Under the pieces are notes generated by a model. That model saw only the letters and a list, made by a program, of their open reading frames with translations. It was not told where the DNA came from and made no database searches. A DNA stretch of 58,810 bases, taken from Natronoglomus mannanivorans (GTDB taxonomy: Archaea; Halobacteriota; Halobacteria; Halobacteriales; Natrialbaceae). This document shows positions 8,227 through 15,971 of this stretch, one piece after another. Where the stretch lies: assembly GCA_025517485.1 (NCBI GenBank), contig JAOPKB010000023.1:1-58810 (forward strand), given 5' to 3'. How positions within the stretch are numbered: position 1 is the stretch's first letter; each line of letters opens with the position of its first letter. A program made the position numbers and the translations under genes.

Positions 8227-8523
8227 TCACAGCGTCGCGAATTCTTCACCCGAATCGGGAAGATATTCGACGATACTTCGGTGGGCACCGAACTCGCTGA
8301 TGAGCGTCTGGAGAGCGTCGACGACGGTCGCGATATCACGGGTGAGCTCGTGTTCACGGTACGTGCCCCCGTCCTGACCGCGGTGTTCCATGCGCGAGAG
8401 TGTGAGGTTGAGAATCTCGAAATCGGAGAGAAAGCTCCGCATTCGACGGGCCGTGCGAGGATCTCTGTTCTGGAACTCGCTGAGTTCCTTGTACCGCTTT
8501 CCGATAAAGCGAGAGAAAATCAT
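8227..8523 (-). CDS. Origin-adjacent hypothetical protein
   Basis: From the ATG at 8523 the product has 98 residues: MIFSRFIGKRYKELSEFQNR, a basic stretch (DPRTARRMRSFLSDFEIL), then DIATVVDALQTLISEFGAHR and an acidic tail. The frame is open upstream to a TTG at 8712, which would add a possible membrane segment (LLPIIPTLMIF). An AT-rich TATA-like stretch about 28 bases before the ATG favours the shorter form. A decayed copy of its 3' end, also next to an ORB repeat, lies at 12181-12316, so gene and repeat appear to have been duplicated together. No family recognised. Confidence 0.5.
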   Translation of the reverse strand: MIFSRFIGKRYKELSEFQNRDPRTARRMRSFLSDFEILNLTLSRMEHRGQDGGTYREHELTRDIATVVDALQTLISEFGAHRSIVEYLPDSGEEFATL

Positions 8524-8712
8524 CAGGGTTGGTATTATTGGAAGAAGAGACTGTATTGTGGGAGAAGTGACTTTGATTCTGAAGGAACACACCCCATCGT
8601 TTCCAGTATTAGCGTTCAGCGTTCGCTCACGTTGATCGACACCCCACTGTTTCCAGTTCGCTCTTCCGTAGGAGATTGTTGATACAGACGCGACCACTAG
8701 AGGTAAGGTCAA

Positions 8713-9074
8713 AACCAGTCTTGTGAGTGGCTTTGTTCCCAGATTCTGTTTCTACCCGACTAGCGTAGAATCGCAAGACAGCTCTACATCAACAATGTAC
8801 TACACAAGAGCGTGCCACTATTTTGATTCACAGTCTCGTGTCGTCCGCTTCCAGTCGGCCAGTTCGACAGCGTACTTCGCGACCGACTCGAGTCGGTCAG
8901 ATGATCATCTCTCGAGAGATCCTTCCGATCCCCCAGTCGCTCTGGCGCCGGGGGTTTCGAGAATTTCGAGAAGAGAGGAAAGATTAGTGCCTGTAACCGA
9001 CGAGGTACAACAACCCACTCGTCACCCGACGAACGGTGGCGAAGCTAAGCTATTTACTCGTCGAATCCGACGTC
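8713..9074. other. Intergenic region before the amidohydrolase
   Basis: Mixed AT/GC composition with no supportable gene. The TATA-like CTATTTAC at 9046-9053 is the probable promoter of the amidohydrolase gene. Confidence 0.35.
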
Positions 9075-10412
9075 GTGAGTGTGTTACTGACAGGAACCGT
9101 ACTCGCGGACTCGTCGACGGTCATCGACGACGGGGCCCTCCTCGTCGAGGACGACCGGATCGAGGCCGTCGGCGAGCGCTCGGAGCTCGTCGCACAGTAC
9201 CCAGACCGCGAACGCCAGGGGTACGACATCCTCATGCCCGGACTCGTCGGCGGTCACATCCACTCCGTCCAGAGCCTCGGTCGGGGCCTCGGCGACGACA
9301 CCGCACTTCTCGAGTGGCTGTTCGAGTACGTTCTCCCAATGGAAGCGAGTCTCGACGCCGAGCAGATGCGGATCGCCGCGGAACTCGGCTATCTCGAACT
9401 GATCGAGAGCGGGGTGACGACCTGCGTCGACCACCTCTCCGTTTCCCACGCCGACCAGGCGTTCGAGGCGGCCATCGAGATGGGAATCCGCGGCCGGATC
9501 GGCAAGGTGCTGATGGACAAAGACTCCCCGACGGGGTTGCTCGAGGAAACCGATCGGGGGCTCGCGGAATCCGAGCGACTCATCGAGGCCTATCACGGTG
9601 CGGCCGACGGACGCATCCAGTACGCGGTCACACCGCGGTTCGCCGTCTCCTGTACGGAGGCGTGTCTTCGCGGGGCGCGTCGACTGGCCGACGCCTACGA
9701 CGGCGTCCGAATTCACACGCACGCGAGCGAGAACAGAGAGGAGGTCGCCACAGTCGAGTCGGAGACGGGAATGCGAAACATCCACTGGCTCGACGAAGTC
9801 GGGCTCACCGGCGAGGACGTCGTCCTCGCCCACTGCATCTGGACGGACGAGAGCGAGCGCGAGGTCCTCGCCGAGACCGGAACGCACGTCACCTACTGTC
9901 CCTCCTCGAACATGAAACTCGCAAGCGGCGCCGCACCGATCGTCGACTACCTCGAGCGCGGGATCAACGTCGCGATCGGCAACGACGGCGCGCCGAGTAA
10001 CAACACGATGGATCCGTTCACCGAGATGCGCCACGGCTGTTTCCTCCAGAAGGTCGACGCGCTCGACGAGCAGGTGCTCCCGACGGACACGATGTTCGAG
10101 CTGGCGACGATCAACGGGGCCCGTGCCGCCGGCTTCGAGGACGTCGGGAAGCTGAAACCGGGGTGGAAAGCCGACGTGATCGGACTGACGACGGACCGAA
10201 CCCGTGCGACGCCGCTGCACGACGAACGCTCGCACCTGGTCTATTCGGCCCACGGCGACGACGTCGTGTTCACGATGGTCGACGGCGAGGTACTGATGGA
10301 AGACGGCGAGGTGACCGTCGTCGACGTCGAACGCATCCGGCGACGCGCGAACGCCGTCGATCTCGACCTCGAGAGCGAGCGCACGGCGGATCACTCACAC
10401 ACCCGCTCCTGA
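9075..10412 (+). CDS. Amidohydrolase / deaminase of the TRZ/ATZ-SAH deaminase type
   Basis: A metal-dependent hydrolase of the amidohydrolase superfamily, related to guanine, S-adenosylhomocysteine and 5'-deoxyadenosine deaminases and to chlorohydrolases. Metal ligands are visible: the HxH pair in LVGGHIHSVQ, His in IHTHASENREE, His in VVLAHCIW and Asp in IGNDGAPSNN. The C-terminus has the usual LKPGWKADVIGL strand. The frame is open from a GTG at 9036, but a TATA-like element at 9046-9053 falls inside that extension, so the leaderless GTG at 9075 (446 residues) is more likely. The exact substrate cannot be read from sequence. It converges with the MobA-like gene. Confidence 0.85.
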   Translation: MSVLLTGTVLADSSTVIDDGALLVEDDRIEAVGERSELVAQYPDRERQGYDILMPGLVGGHIHSVQSLGRGLGDDTALLEWLFEYVLPMEASLDAEQMRIAAELGYLELIESGVTTCVDHLSVSHADQAFEAAIEMGIRGRIGKVLMDKDSPTGLLEETDRGLAESERLIEAYHGAADGRIQYAVTPRFAVSCTEACLRGARRLADAYDGVRIHTHASENREEVATVESETGMRNIHWLDEVGLTGEDVVLAHCIWTDESEREVLAETGTHVTYCPSSNMKLASGAAPIVDYLERGINVAIGNDGAPSNNTMDPFTEMRHGCFLQKVDALDEQVLPTDTMFELATINGARAAGFEDVGKLKPGWKADVIGLTTDRTRATPLHDERSHLVYSAHGDDVVFTMVDGEVLMEDGEVTVVDVERIRRRANAVDLDLESERTADHSHTRS

Positions 10413-10523
10413 GCTGGGACTCTCGTACTCGAGTGGTCGGCCGAAGCAGAGGCCGGACGAAAAGAGTCCACAGATGGCGGCGAGATCAGGAACTGCGAGA
10501 GCGTCGTGACGGTACTCGAGTCC

Positions 10524-11318
10524 TCACAGATCGGCCTGCTCGTCGACGTCGCGTCGGATACCGGGGTCTGCGACTGGAATGAGGGCCGCGTCGTCGTGAG
10601 ATTCGATCAGGTGGCGACCACCTCGGTCGCCGGTGACGGTCGTGAGCGCGTCGAAGTGGGCGGCACCGAACAGTACTGGATTGCCGCGCTGGCCGTCGAT
10701 CGACGGTGCCAGAATCGATCCCGTTCCCCTCCTGTAGGCCGCGCACAACTGATCGATCGTCTCGGGGTCGACCCACGGCATATCTCCGAGCGCGAACACC
10801 GCGGCGTCCCACTCTAGTTCGTCGGCCGCCCGCGCTCCGATCCGAACGGAGGTGCTCTGGCCGGCTGCGTACTCCGCGTTGTACCGAACGTCGATGTCGG
10901 CGCTGACACTGAAGTCGACTCCGAGCCCGTCGTCGAGAGCAGCCTCGACACGATTGGTTTCGTGACCGACGACGACCACGACTCGAGTGAGAGCAGCCGA
11001 CAGGAGTGTCCGGACAGCGTGAACCACCAGCGGGGTACCATCGACGGTCGCCAGCAGTTTGTTCTCCTCGCCGAAGCGTCGACTCCGGCCGGCGGCGAGG
11101 ACGACGCCGCCGATTTGACCGTCGTCGCCGGAGTCTACCGTGTCCGCTTCGTTTACATCCGCGTCTCCGTTCGCATCTGTATCTCCGTTTGCGTTCGCGT
11201 CTGTATCTCCGTTTGCGTTCGCGTCTGTGTCCCCGTTTGCGTTCGCATCTGTATCTCCGTTTGCGTTCGCGTCTGTGTCCCCGTTTGCGTTCGCGTCTGT
11301 ACCCTCGTCTTCGTTCAT
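10524..11318 (-). CDS. MobA/MocA-like nucleotidyltransferase with repeat N-terminus
   Basis: Residues from about 70 form a MobA-like NTP transferase: GGVVLAAGRSRRFGEENK is the nucleotide loop, FALGDMPWVDPETIDQL holds the Mg-binding Asp, and RGNPVLFGAAHF is the substrate region, as in molybdenum-cofactor cytidylyl/guanylyltransferases and CTP:molybdopterin relatives. The first 69 residues are unlike the family: five perfect TDANANGD units then a short acidic linker, encoded by a 24-bp minisatellite. The extension is disordered and very acidic. The gene converges with the amidohydrolase, suggesting (weakly) a shared molybdenum- or purine-related role. Confidence 0.8.
   Translation of the reverse strand: MNEDEGTDANANGDTDANANGDTDANANGDTDANANGDTDANANGDTDANGDADVNEADTVDSGDDGQIGGVVLAAGRSRRFGEENKLLATVDGTPLVVHAVRTLLSAALTRVVVVVGHETNRVEAALDDGLGVDFSVSADIDVRYNAEYAAGQSTSVRIGARAADELEWDAAVFALGDMPWVDPETIDQLCAAYRRGTGSILAPSIDGQRGNPVLFGAAHFDALTTVTGDRGGRHLIESHDDAALIPVADPGIRRDVDEQADL
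11169..11288 (-). repeat. 24-bp coding minisatellite, five units
   Basis: Five contiguous 24-bp units (plus-strand pattern GTTCGC(G/A)TCTGT(A/G)TC(T/C)CC, then GTTTGC) with few silent differences, followed by a partial sixth. The unit length is a multiple of three, so gain or loss of units keeps the frame of the MobA-like gene. Confidence 0.9.
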
Positions 11319-11690
11319 ATCAACCAGCCCCTCTCACGTGATTACGTCGGAGATTGACGATAGACAGGTATGAAGGTAGGGGTGAACCTGCGAACCGAGG
11401 TGTGTACGACGTCTCTCGCTCTTCCCAGATGACAGGCGTGGACGAGGCGACGAGTCCGCCATCTCGTAAAGTCGAGTAGTACCTCGATCGGTCCGATCGG
11501 ACGGGCAGCGCTCGAGTAATAAACCAGTAGTGTGTCAATTCGTATCTGCAATCAGAGGAAGGTCTATCCTCACTGAACACCATCTGAATGATATAATATT
11601 CTGTTACAACCATACGTATGTAACAGGTTTGCAACCGGTAGACGAGACACCGACAGAGTCGACGCGTCATTCTATCGATTGGCCGAAAAG
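11319..11690. other. AT-rich gap without a supportable gene
   Basis: About 370 bases upstream of the MobA-like gene. It includes an AT-rich patch at 11580-11625 (GATATAATATTCTGTTAC). The open frames here look like random translation. Confidence 0.3.
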
Positions 11691-11936
11691 TCACTCTGTG
11701 TCAGTCTCGTACTCTCTGGGGGGCCAAGTGTTGGCGTACTTCAGGTCTTCGATGTCTCGTTCTAACCGTTCGACGTGGTTCTCGAGTTCCGCCTCGCCCA
11801 ATTGGGTCAGCCGCTGGAACTCGACCGGGCACCGTGTGACGAGTCCCTTCGTTCCATCCTCCCGTTCGCGGCGGACGAGCTCTTCTTTCGTCTCACGCAG
11901 TTCGTGTTTCAGGTGTTCGATTTCGGTATCGGTCAT
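11691..11936 (-). CDS. Small coiled-coil hypothetical protein
   Basis: About 81 residues, highly charged and almost entirely helical: TDTEIEHLKHELRETKEELV at the start and GEAELENHVERLERDIEDLK near the end, with heptad-like leucines, separated by TKGLVTRCPVEFQRLTQ. ATGs at 11942 and 11936 are both possible. No family recognised. It lies between the minisatellite gene and the origin repeats. Confidence 0.6.
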   Translation of the reverse strand: MTDTEIEHLKHELRETKEELVRREREDGTKGLVTRCPVEFQRLTQLGEAELENHVERLERDIEDLKYANTWPPREYETDTE

Positions 11937-12159
11937 ACTCACCTATCGTCCGGGCCACTGCCCGCTTGCCTTCCCTAGCCCGCTGGCGAGGTTCGGTGCG
12001 GACAGTTAATCACCAGACGATAGATCCATCGTCATCTGAGAACGCATCTCCCTCGAGAGAGGTTGGTCAAACGTGTATACTTTCTGTTAGTTTGATGGTC
12101 ACACGCTGAGGCGATTCGTTGCCGATCACTTTCGTGGCCAGGTCGAAGAACAGGGGACA

Positions 12160-12180
12160 CCCCACTGCTTCCGCTGTTAA
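12160..12180 (+). repeat. ORB-like origin repeat, copy 2
   Basis: CCCCACTGCTTCCGCTGTTAA, orientation A, followed by the decayed copy of the 8.2-kb gene in the same relative arrangement as copy 1. Confidence 0.65.
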
Positions 12181-12316
12181 GCGTCGCTCTCACCACCGGC
12201 GTAACGGCGACGATTCACAACGTGGGATACTCACCACATCGTGAACTTCGTCGACGAGACATCGATGCACACCGAACTCGCTGATGAGCGTCTGGGGGTG
12301 TCGACGACAGCCCCAC
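12181..12316 (-). pseudogene. Decayed 3' end of a copy of the 8227-8523 gene
   Basis: The 27 bases of coding sequence for QTLISEFG(V)HR match the 8.2-kb gene almost exactly (about 12270-12297 against 8286-8312). The following residues diverge (CLVDEVHDVVSIP against SIVEYLPDSGEEF). No start or N-terminus remains. It keeps the same distance and order relative to an ORB repeat, so it is a degenerate duplicate of an ORB-gene module. Confidence 0.6.
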
Positions 12317-12717
12317 TGTCACGAGTGCATTCGTGTTTGTAGTCCGTGTGGTCAGCCCCGTTTCTGTATATTCCGTTCGAACGAGATCACCAGCCCTTCG
12401 GGGACGCACGATGGGTGATCGAACAGCACCACATTCTGGACCGGGTTGAGCAGACAAAAGAAGAGATCGTCCTCGAGTCCGCTCCGGTCGACAGTCGATC
12501 CACGATTCGGTTTCTGACCGGAGGTGGTGTAGTCACCATCGAGAACGGATCACAAACGGAACCGATGACGTCACTCGAAGGAAGGAGTAACCTATCTCTC
12601 GAGTTCGCGAAGTCGGGAGGGACACGACTGCAGGAGACGGGAACGGTCCTCGTCCTCGGAGACAGGTGAGATGCCCGACTGGGGAGAGATGAAGCGAAGC
12701 GACATCCAACACACCCA
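12317..12717. other. Origin-region gap without a confident gene
   Basis: About 400 bases with open but unconvincing frames on both strands; none shows a recognisable domain or a promoter. It lies between two ORB-like repeats. Confidence 0.3.
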
Positions 12718-12738
12718 CCCCACGAGTTCCGCTGTTAG
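12718..12738 (+). repeat. ORB-like origin repeat, copy 3
   Basis: CCCCACGAGTTCCGCTGTTAG, orientation A. It faces the inverted copies at 12908 and 12977 across an AT-rich spacer. Confidence 0.7.
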
Positions 12739-12907
12739 TGGATGAACGACGGCACCACCCCCATGTGAGGGGGTGTTTTGTCGTTTGGTGATGAACGTTC
12801 TACGGATATGGTTTTTAGCCCACCTACTTAACACTATACTAGTATTCTAGAAAGCTATTGGCGGACTCGGTGGGACTCGGCCGAGAACCGACCGCTAGAA
12901 TATTCTG
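12739..12907. other. Putative duplex-unwinding element between inverted ORBs
   Basis: 169 bases between oppositely oriented ORB-like repeats. The core 12812-12860 is AT-rich (ATATGGTTTTTAGC, TTAACACTATACTAGTATTC). A hairpin with arms ACCCCC and GGGGGT lies near 12756-12775. Paired inverted ORBs around an AT-rich stretch next to orc1/cdc6 is the usual layout of archaeal origins. The unwinding role is inferred from that layout. Confidence 0.5.
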
Positions 12908-12928
12908 CTAACAGCGGAAGCAGTGGGG
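12908..12928 (-). repeat. ORB-like origin repeat, copy 4
   Basis: CTAACAGCGGAAGCAGTGGGG on the plus strand, orientation B, inverted relative to copies 1-3. Confidence 0.7.
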
Positions 12929-12976
12929 TGGGTGTGGAACACCCACCCTACTTACTACGACCGTACTCACAACTCG

Positions 12977-12997
12977 CTAACAGCGGAAGTAGTGGGG
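12977..12997 (-). repeat. ORB-like origin repeat, copy 5
   Basis: CTAACAGCGGAAGTAGTGGGG, orientation B. It ends one base before the stop codon of orc1/cdc6, 69 bases from copy 4. Confidence 0.7.
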
Positions 12998-14185
12998 TTA
13001 CGCCGCCGTATTCAACAACTCCGACAGCCCAGCTTTCACACTCGAGACCGACTGATCCAGCTCGTGTTGTTTGTACTTACCACCTCCTTTTCCACGGTTT
13101 ACCTGAGTCGACGAGGTGATACCGAGGGTCTCTAACTCGGCGAGGTACTCGCGAACTGCACGATCGGACACAGGATCAGTTCCCTCTCGTTCGCACAGCA
13201 CCTCATAGGGTTCACGGACGTCACGTGTTCGAGCCGGCGTCTCTCCCTGTTCTGCGAGGATCGTCAACGCCCACAGGACGAGTTGGCCGTGCATCGAGTA
13301 GTTGCTGATCCCCTCGATAATTTGGTCGGTCTGTAACCGCTCGCGAGCTTCACGGACGTGCCCCTCCGTGACCAGTTCTGTATTCATCTCTCGTGCGATA
13401 TCACCACTCTCGAGGAGGAGATCCAGCGCCTGGCGGGCGTCCCCGGAATCCTTTGCGCCGTAGGCTGCACACATCTCGATAACGCCATCGTCGAGAACGT
13501 CGTCCTCGAACGCGACCGCTTCACGCTGGCGGAGCACTTCACAGAGTTCGTTCGCGTCGTAGGCGCTGAACGAGACTTCCTTCTCACAGAGGCTCGAGCG
13601 TACTTTCGAACTGAGCTGATTACGAAAGTTCAGGTCGTTCGAAATCCCAATCACGCCGAGCCGTGCGGTCGTCACGTCGCCGTTCGACCGAGCCCGCGGC
13701 AGTTTGTACAGGAGACTGTCGTCACGAATGTGATCGACCTCGTCGAGGACGATGAGAATCGTGCCGCCGAGCTTGTCGAGTTCCTCGAACAGGAACTGGT
13801 AAACCGACGCCTGCGGATAGCCAGTATTCGAGATCTGATTCGCAGGGTCACGGAGTTCGTTCACGAGGGCGACTGCGGTCTGGTAGCTCGAGTTCAACCC
13901 GTCGCAATTGATCTCGACAGTGTGGAGATCGAGTTCGTCGACGTCGTCCGCATCGCGCTCGAGGAGCTGGAGGAGGAACCGAGTGGCCGCAGTTTTTCCG
14001 ACGCCGCTTTTTCCGTAGAGAAAGATATTGGATGGCGTTTCGCCTTCGATCACCGGCTGAAGCGCGGCGTGATATTGTTTGAGTTCCTCGTCGCGGCCGA
14101 CCAGTTCGTCGGGCGTCCACTCCTCGAGGAGTGCCTCACGCTCCTGGAAGATGCTCCCCGTCGGCTTGAAACTGAAGTCTGTCAT
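12998..14185 (-). CDS. orc1/cdc6: Orc1/Cdc6 replication initiator
   Basis: A 395-residue AAA+ ATPase with a C-terminal winged helix, of usual length for archaeal Orc1/Cdc6. Walker A is FLYGKSGVGKTA, Walker B is ILIVLDEVDHI, sensor 1 is LGVIGISND and sensor 2 lies in the GDARQALDLL helix. The C-terminal part (RAVREYLAELETLGITSSTQ) is the winged helix that binds ORB repeats. TATA-like GGTTAAG (minus strand, 14211-14217) is 26-32 bases before the ATG, so translation is probably leaderless. ORB-like repeats flank the gene on both sides, which supports its role as initiator at this origin. Confidence 0.97.
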   Translation of the reverse strand: MTDFSFKPTGSIFQEREALLEEWTPDELVGRDEELKQYHAALQPVIEGETPSNIFLYGKSGVGKTAATRFLLQLLERDADDVDELDLHTVEINCDGLNSSYQTAVALVNELRDPANQISNTGYPQASVYQFLFEELDKLGGTILIVLDEVDHIRDDSLLYKLPRARSNGDVTTARLGVIGISNDLNFRNQLSSKVRSSLCEKEVSFSAYDANELCEVLRQREAVAFEDDVLDDGVIEMCAAYGAKDSGDARQALDLLLESGDIAREMNTELVTEGHVREARERLQTDQIIEGISNYSMHGQLVLWALTILAEQGETPARTRDVREPYEVLCEREGTDPVSDRAVREYLAELETLGITSSTQVNRGKGGGKYKQHELDQSVSSVKAGLSELLNTAA

Positions 14186-14210
14186 TGCGTGACGTGTCTC
14201 GTTGCAGGCT

Positions 14211-14217
14211 CTTAACC
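14211..14217 (-). promoter_or_regulatory. TATA-like element of orc1/cdc6
   Basis: GGTTAAG on the minus strand, 26-32 bases upstream of the ATG. Right behind it, 14223-14240 carries TTCCGCTGT twice in tandem, the same core as the ORB repeats. Orc1 could therefore bind near its own promoter. Confidence 0.45.
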
Positions 14218-14264
14218 TTTGGTTCCGCTGTTTCCGCTGTCCCCAACCACTTATAAATACTCGA

Positions 14265-14285
14265 CCCCACTTCTTCCGATGTTAG
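14265..14285 (+). repeat. ORB-like origin repeat, copy 6
   Basis: CCCCACTTCTTCCGATGTTAG, orientation A, 80 bases upstream of the orc1/cdc6 start. Confidence 0.65.
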
Positions 14286-14387
14286 CCTGAATTTTCTACG
14301 TGGCTGATTGAAATGGAGACGTGCCTGATTGAAACAGAAATCTTCCTCGAGGATTCGGTAGCGCGGGCACATCGATCCGGACAACTA

Positions 14388-14408
14388 CTCCACGAGTTCC
14401 GCTGTTAG
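14388..14408 (+). repeat. ORB-like origin repeat, copy 7
   Basis: CTCCACGAGTTCCGCTGTTAG, orientation A. It differs from copy 3 by one base. Confidence 0.65.
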
Positions 14409-14509
14409 CGATTTTCCGGTCGTGATCGTCTCGAGACCGTTTCAGTGAGGTGTCGTGCAATCCACTTCAGGGTCGAACACTGATCGTGTCGTATACACAC
14501 GGCATCTCT

Positions 14510-14517
14510 TTTATATT
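14510..14517 (+). promoter_or_regulatory. TATA box of the small membrane protein gene
   Basis: TTTATATT, 21-28 bases before the ATG at 14538; a leaderless arrangement. Confidence 0.5.
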
Positions 14518-14537
14518 GTGCCGAGGAATCGAGAGCT

Positions 14538-14756
14538 ATGGTATCCGTACGTGGCTTTTACGAACAGTTCGATGAGTGGAGTCGAAACCTTTCTCGGATT
14601 CAGTACGCCGTTTTCGTCGGTGTTGCTTCCAGCCTGAGCTTCTTCGTGGTCAGCGCCGTATTCGGTGACGGAATGGCCCTCGGTGCTGTCGCGTTCGGAG
14701 CCACGATGACCATCCTCCTGTACGTATTCAATACGAATCCAACCTCGTCCTCGTGA
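14538..14756 (+). CDS. Small two-helix membrane protein
   Basis: 72 residues starting MVSVRGFYEQFDEWSRNLSR, an amphipathic N-terminus followed by two membrane segments, about residues 22-42 and 46-64 (GAVAFGATMTILLYVF), and a Ser-rich end. I do not recognise the family. A TATA box at 14510-14517 marks its own promoter. It sits between the origin repeats and the PAP2 gene. Confidence 0.75.
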   Translation: MVSVRGFYEQFDEWSRNLSRIQYAVFVGVASSLSFFVVSAVFGDGMALGAVAFGATMTILLYVFNTNPTSSS

Positions 14757-14885
14757 ACTACCCCTGCCTTCTCACTCGCTTGCGATCGTTCCTCGAGGCA
14801 GGAAGCCTGCCACCGAAAGCAGCGGGATGCCCCGCGCCACCCCACAAGGGATAACTTCACTATTGTCGACCGATTTCTTCTGAGT

Positions 14886-15929
14886 ATGTCTCGTGGAATC
14901 GGTGAGTTCGGGCCGATTCAGGAACTGCTTCCTGAATGGGCTGCGATACTCATCGCTCTCGTCACGCAACTCGGTGACGTCTGGTTTCTCGGATTGCTCG
15001 TTGGTCTCGTCTATTGGCTCCACGCAGAGAAACGGGAGGATGCCGCTGTCATCCTCGGATTTACGATCGCGGGACTCGCGCTCATCAGTGCCCTCAAACA
15101 CGTATTCGGGTTGCCCCGGCCCGATCAGCCACTGGTGGCACTCGAGACGCTTCCGTGGATGATCCAACCGCTCTACGAAGCGACTGCGATGGCCAGTGGC
15201 TACGGATTCCCGAGCGGGCACGCGCTAATGACGACGATCGTCTACTTCGGGCTGGCACATCGCCTCTCGATCAGTACTCCTCGCCGGCGATTCGGGATCG
15301 CAGGACTCGTTATCGCAGCCGTCTGTTTCTCACGAGTCGCCCTCGGCGTTCACTACCTCGTCGACGTGGTCGCCGGAGTCAGTGTCGGAATCGTCTTTTT
15401 GCTCGGTGCAGAACGCCTCTTGACTCGCTACTCGTCCGATCAGGGGACCGTCGCGTTCACGCTCGCAGTTGGTCTCAGCGCGATCAACCTCGCCGTCGGT
15501 GGCGTGGACAGCGACGGGATCCTGTTACTCGGGGCCGCACTGGGGACGTTCGGTGGCTGGCAACTCATCGTCCTCGGACAGCGACTCTTCGCGATCGATC
15601 GCCCGTCGGAAGCGACCCGCCCGCTCGTCGTTCGCGGCGCGCTCGCAGGTGCCGCGTTGGGACCGCTCGTGCTCTCTCTGGAAGCGTTCTCCCTCTTTTC
15701 GATCGCCGCTCGTGGCGGCGCGGTGGGCCTCGCACTCGGTGTGTTCATCACGATTCCTGTCCTGCGACACTCGAAGCACGCATCCCGACTCTGGACGGCA
15801 CTCGTCTTCTGGTCGACGATGGCGGCTCTCGGCCTTCGCTTCCTGCTATCGCCACGCACGTGGCGACGTGCGCTCGAGCTCGGCCGACGCTACAGCGGGG
15901 AGCTTCGACGACGGCTTCGCACGGAGTAG
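14886..15929 (+). CDS. PAP2 family membrane phosphatase
   Basis: 347 residues, polytopic. The three catalytic motifs of type-2 phosphatidic acid phosphatases are present: KHVFGLPRP (motif 1, K...RP), GFPSGHAL (motif 2, PSGH) and SRVALGVHYLVDV (motif 3, SR...H). These give the vanadium-haloperoxidase-like active site that removes phosphate from lipid or isoprenoid phosphates such as polyprenyl pyrophosphate at the membrane. After motif 3 there are about five more membrane helices (total about 11) and an Arg-rich C-terminus. Substrate is not determined. Confidence 0.9.
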   Translation: MSRGIGEFGPIQELLPEWAAILIALVTQLGDVWFLGLLVGLVYWLHAEKREDAAVILGFTIAGLALISALKHVFGLPRPDQPLVALETLPWMIQPLYEATAMASGYGFPSGHALMTTIVYFGLAHRLSISTPRRRFGIAGLVIAAVCFSRVALGVHYLVDVVAGVSVGIVFLLGAERLLTRYSSDQGTVAFTLAVGLSAINLAVGGVDSDGILLLGAALGTFGGWQLIVLGQRLFAIDRPSEATRPLVVRGALAGAALGPLVLSLEAFSLFSIAARGGAVGLALGVFITIPVLRHSKHASRLWTALVFWSTMAALGLRFLLSPRTWRRALELGRRYSGELRRRLRTE

Positions 15930-15971
15930 CCAGCCCGGGTATTCGGTTCAGTTTCAGTCCGCGTCTCAGTC

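Noticed and set aside
8723..10000. Plus-strand 425-residue ORF overlapping the amidohydrolase
   Set aside because: Arg-rich translation in another frame of the real amidohydrolase gene.
11169..11288. CRISPR array
   Set aside because: The 24-bp units are contiguous without spacers and lie inside a reading frame, so they are a coding minisatellite.
12346..12669. Plus-strand ORF of 107 residues in the origin gap
   Set aside because: No recognisable domain, no promoter, and no codon-level support; I could not tell it from chance.
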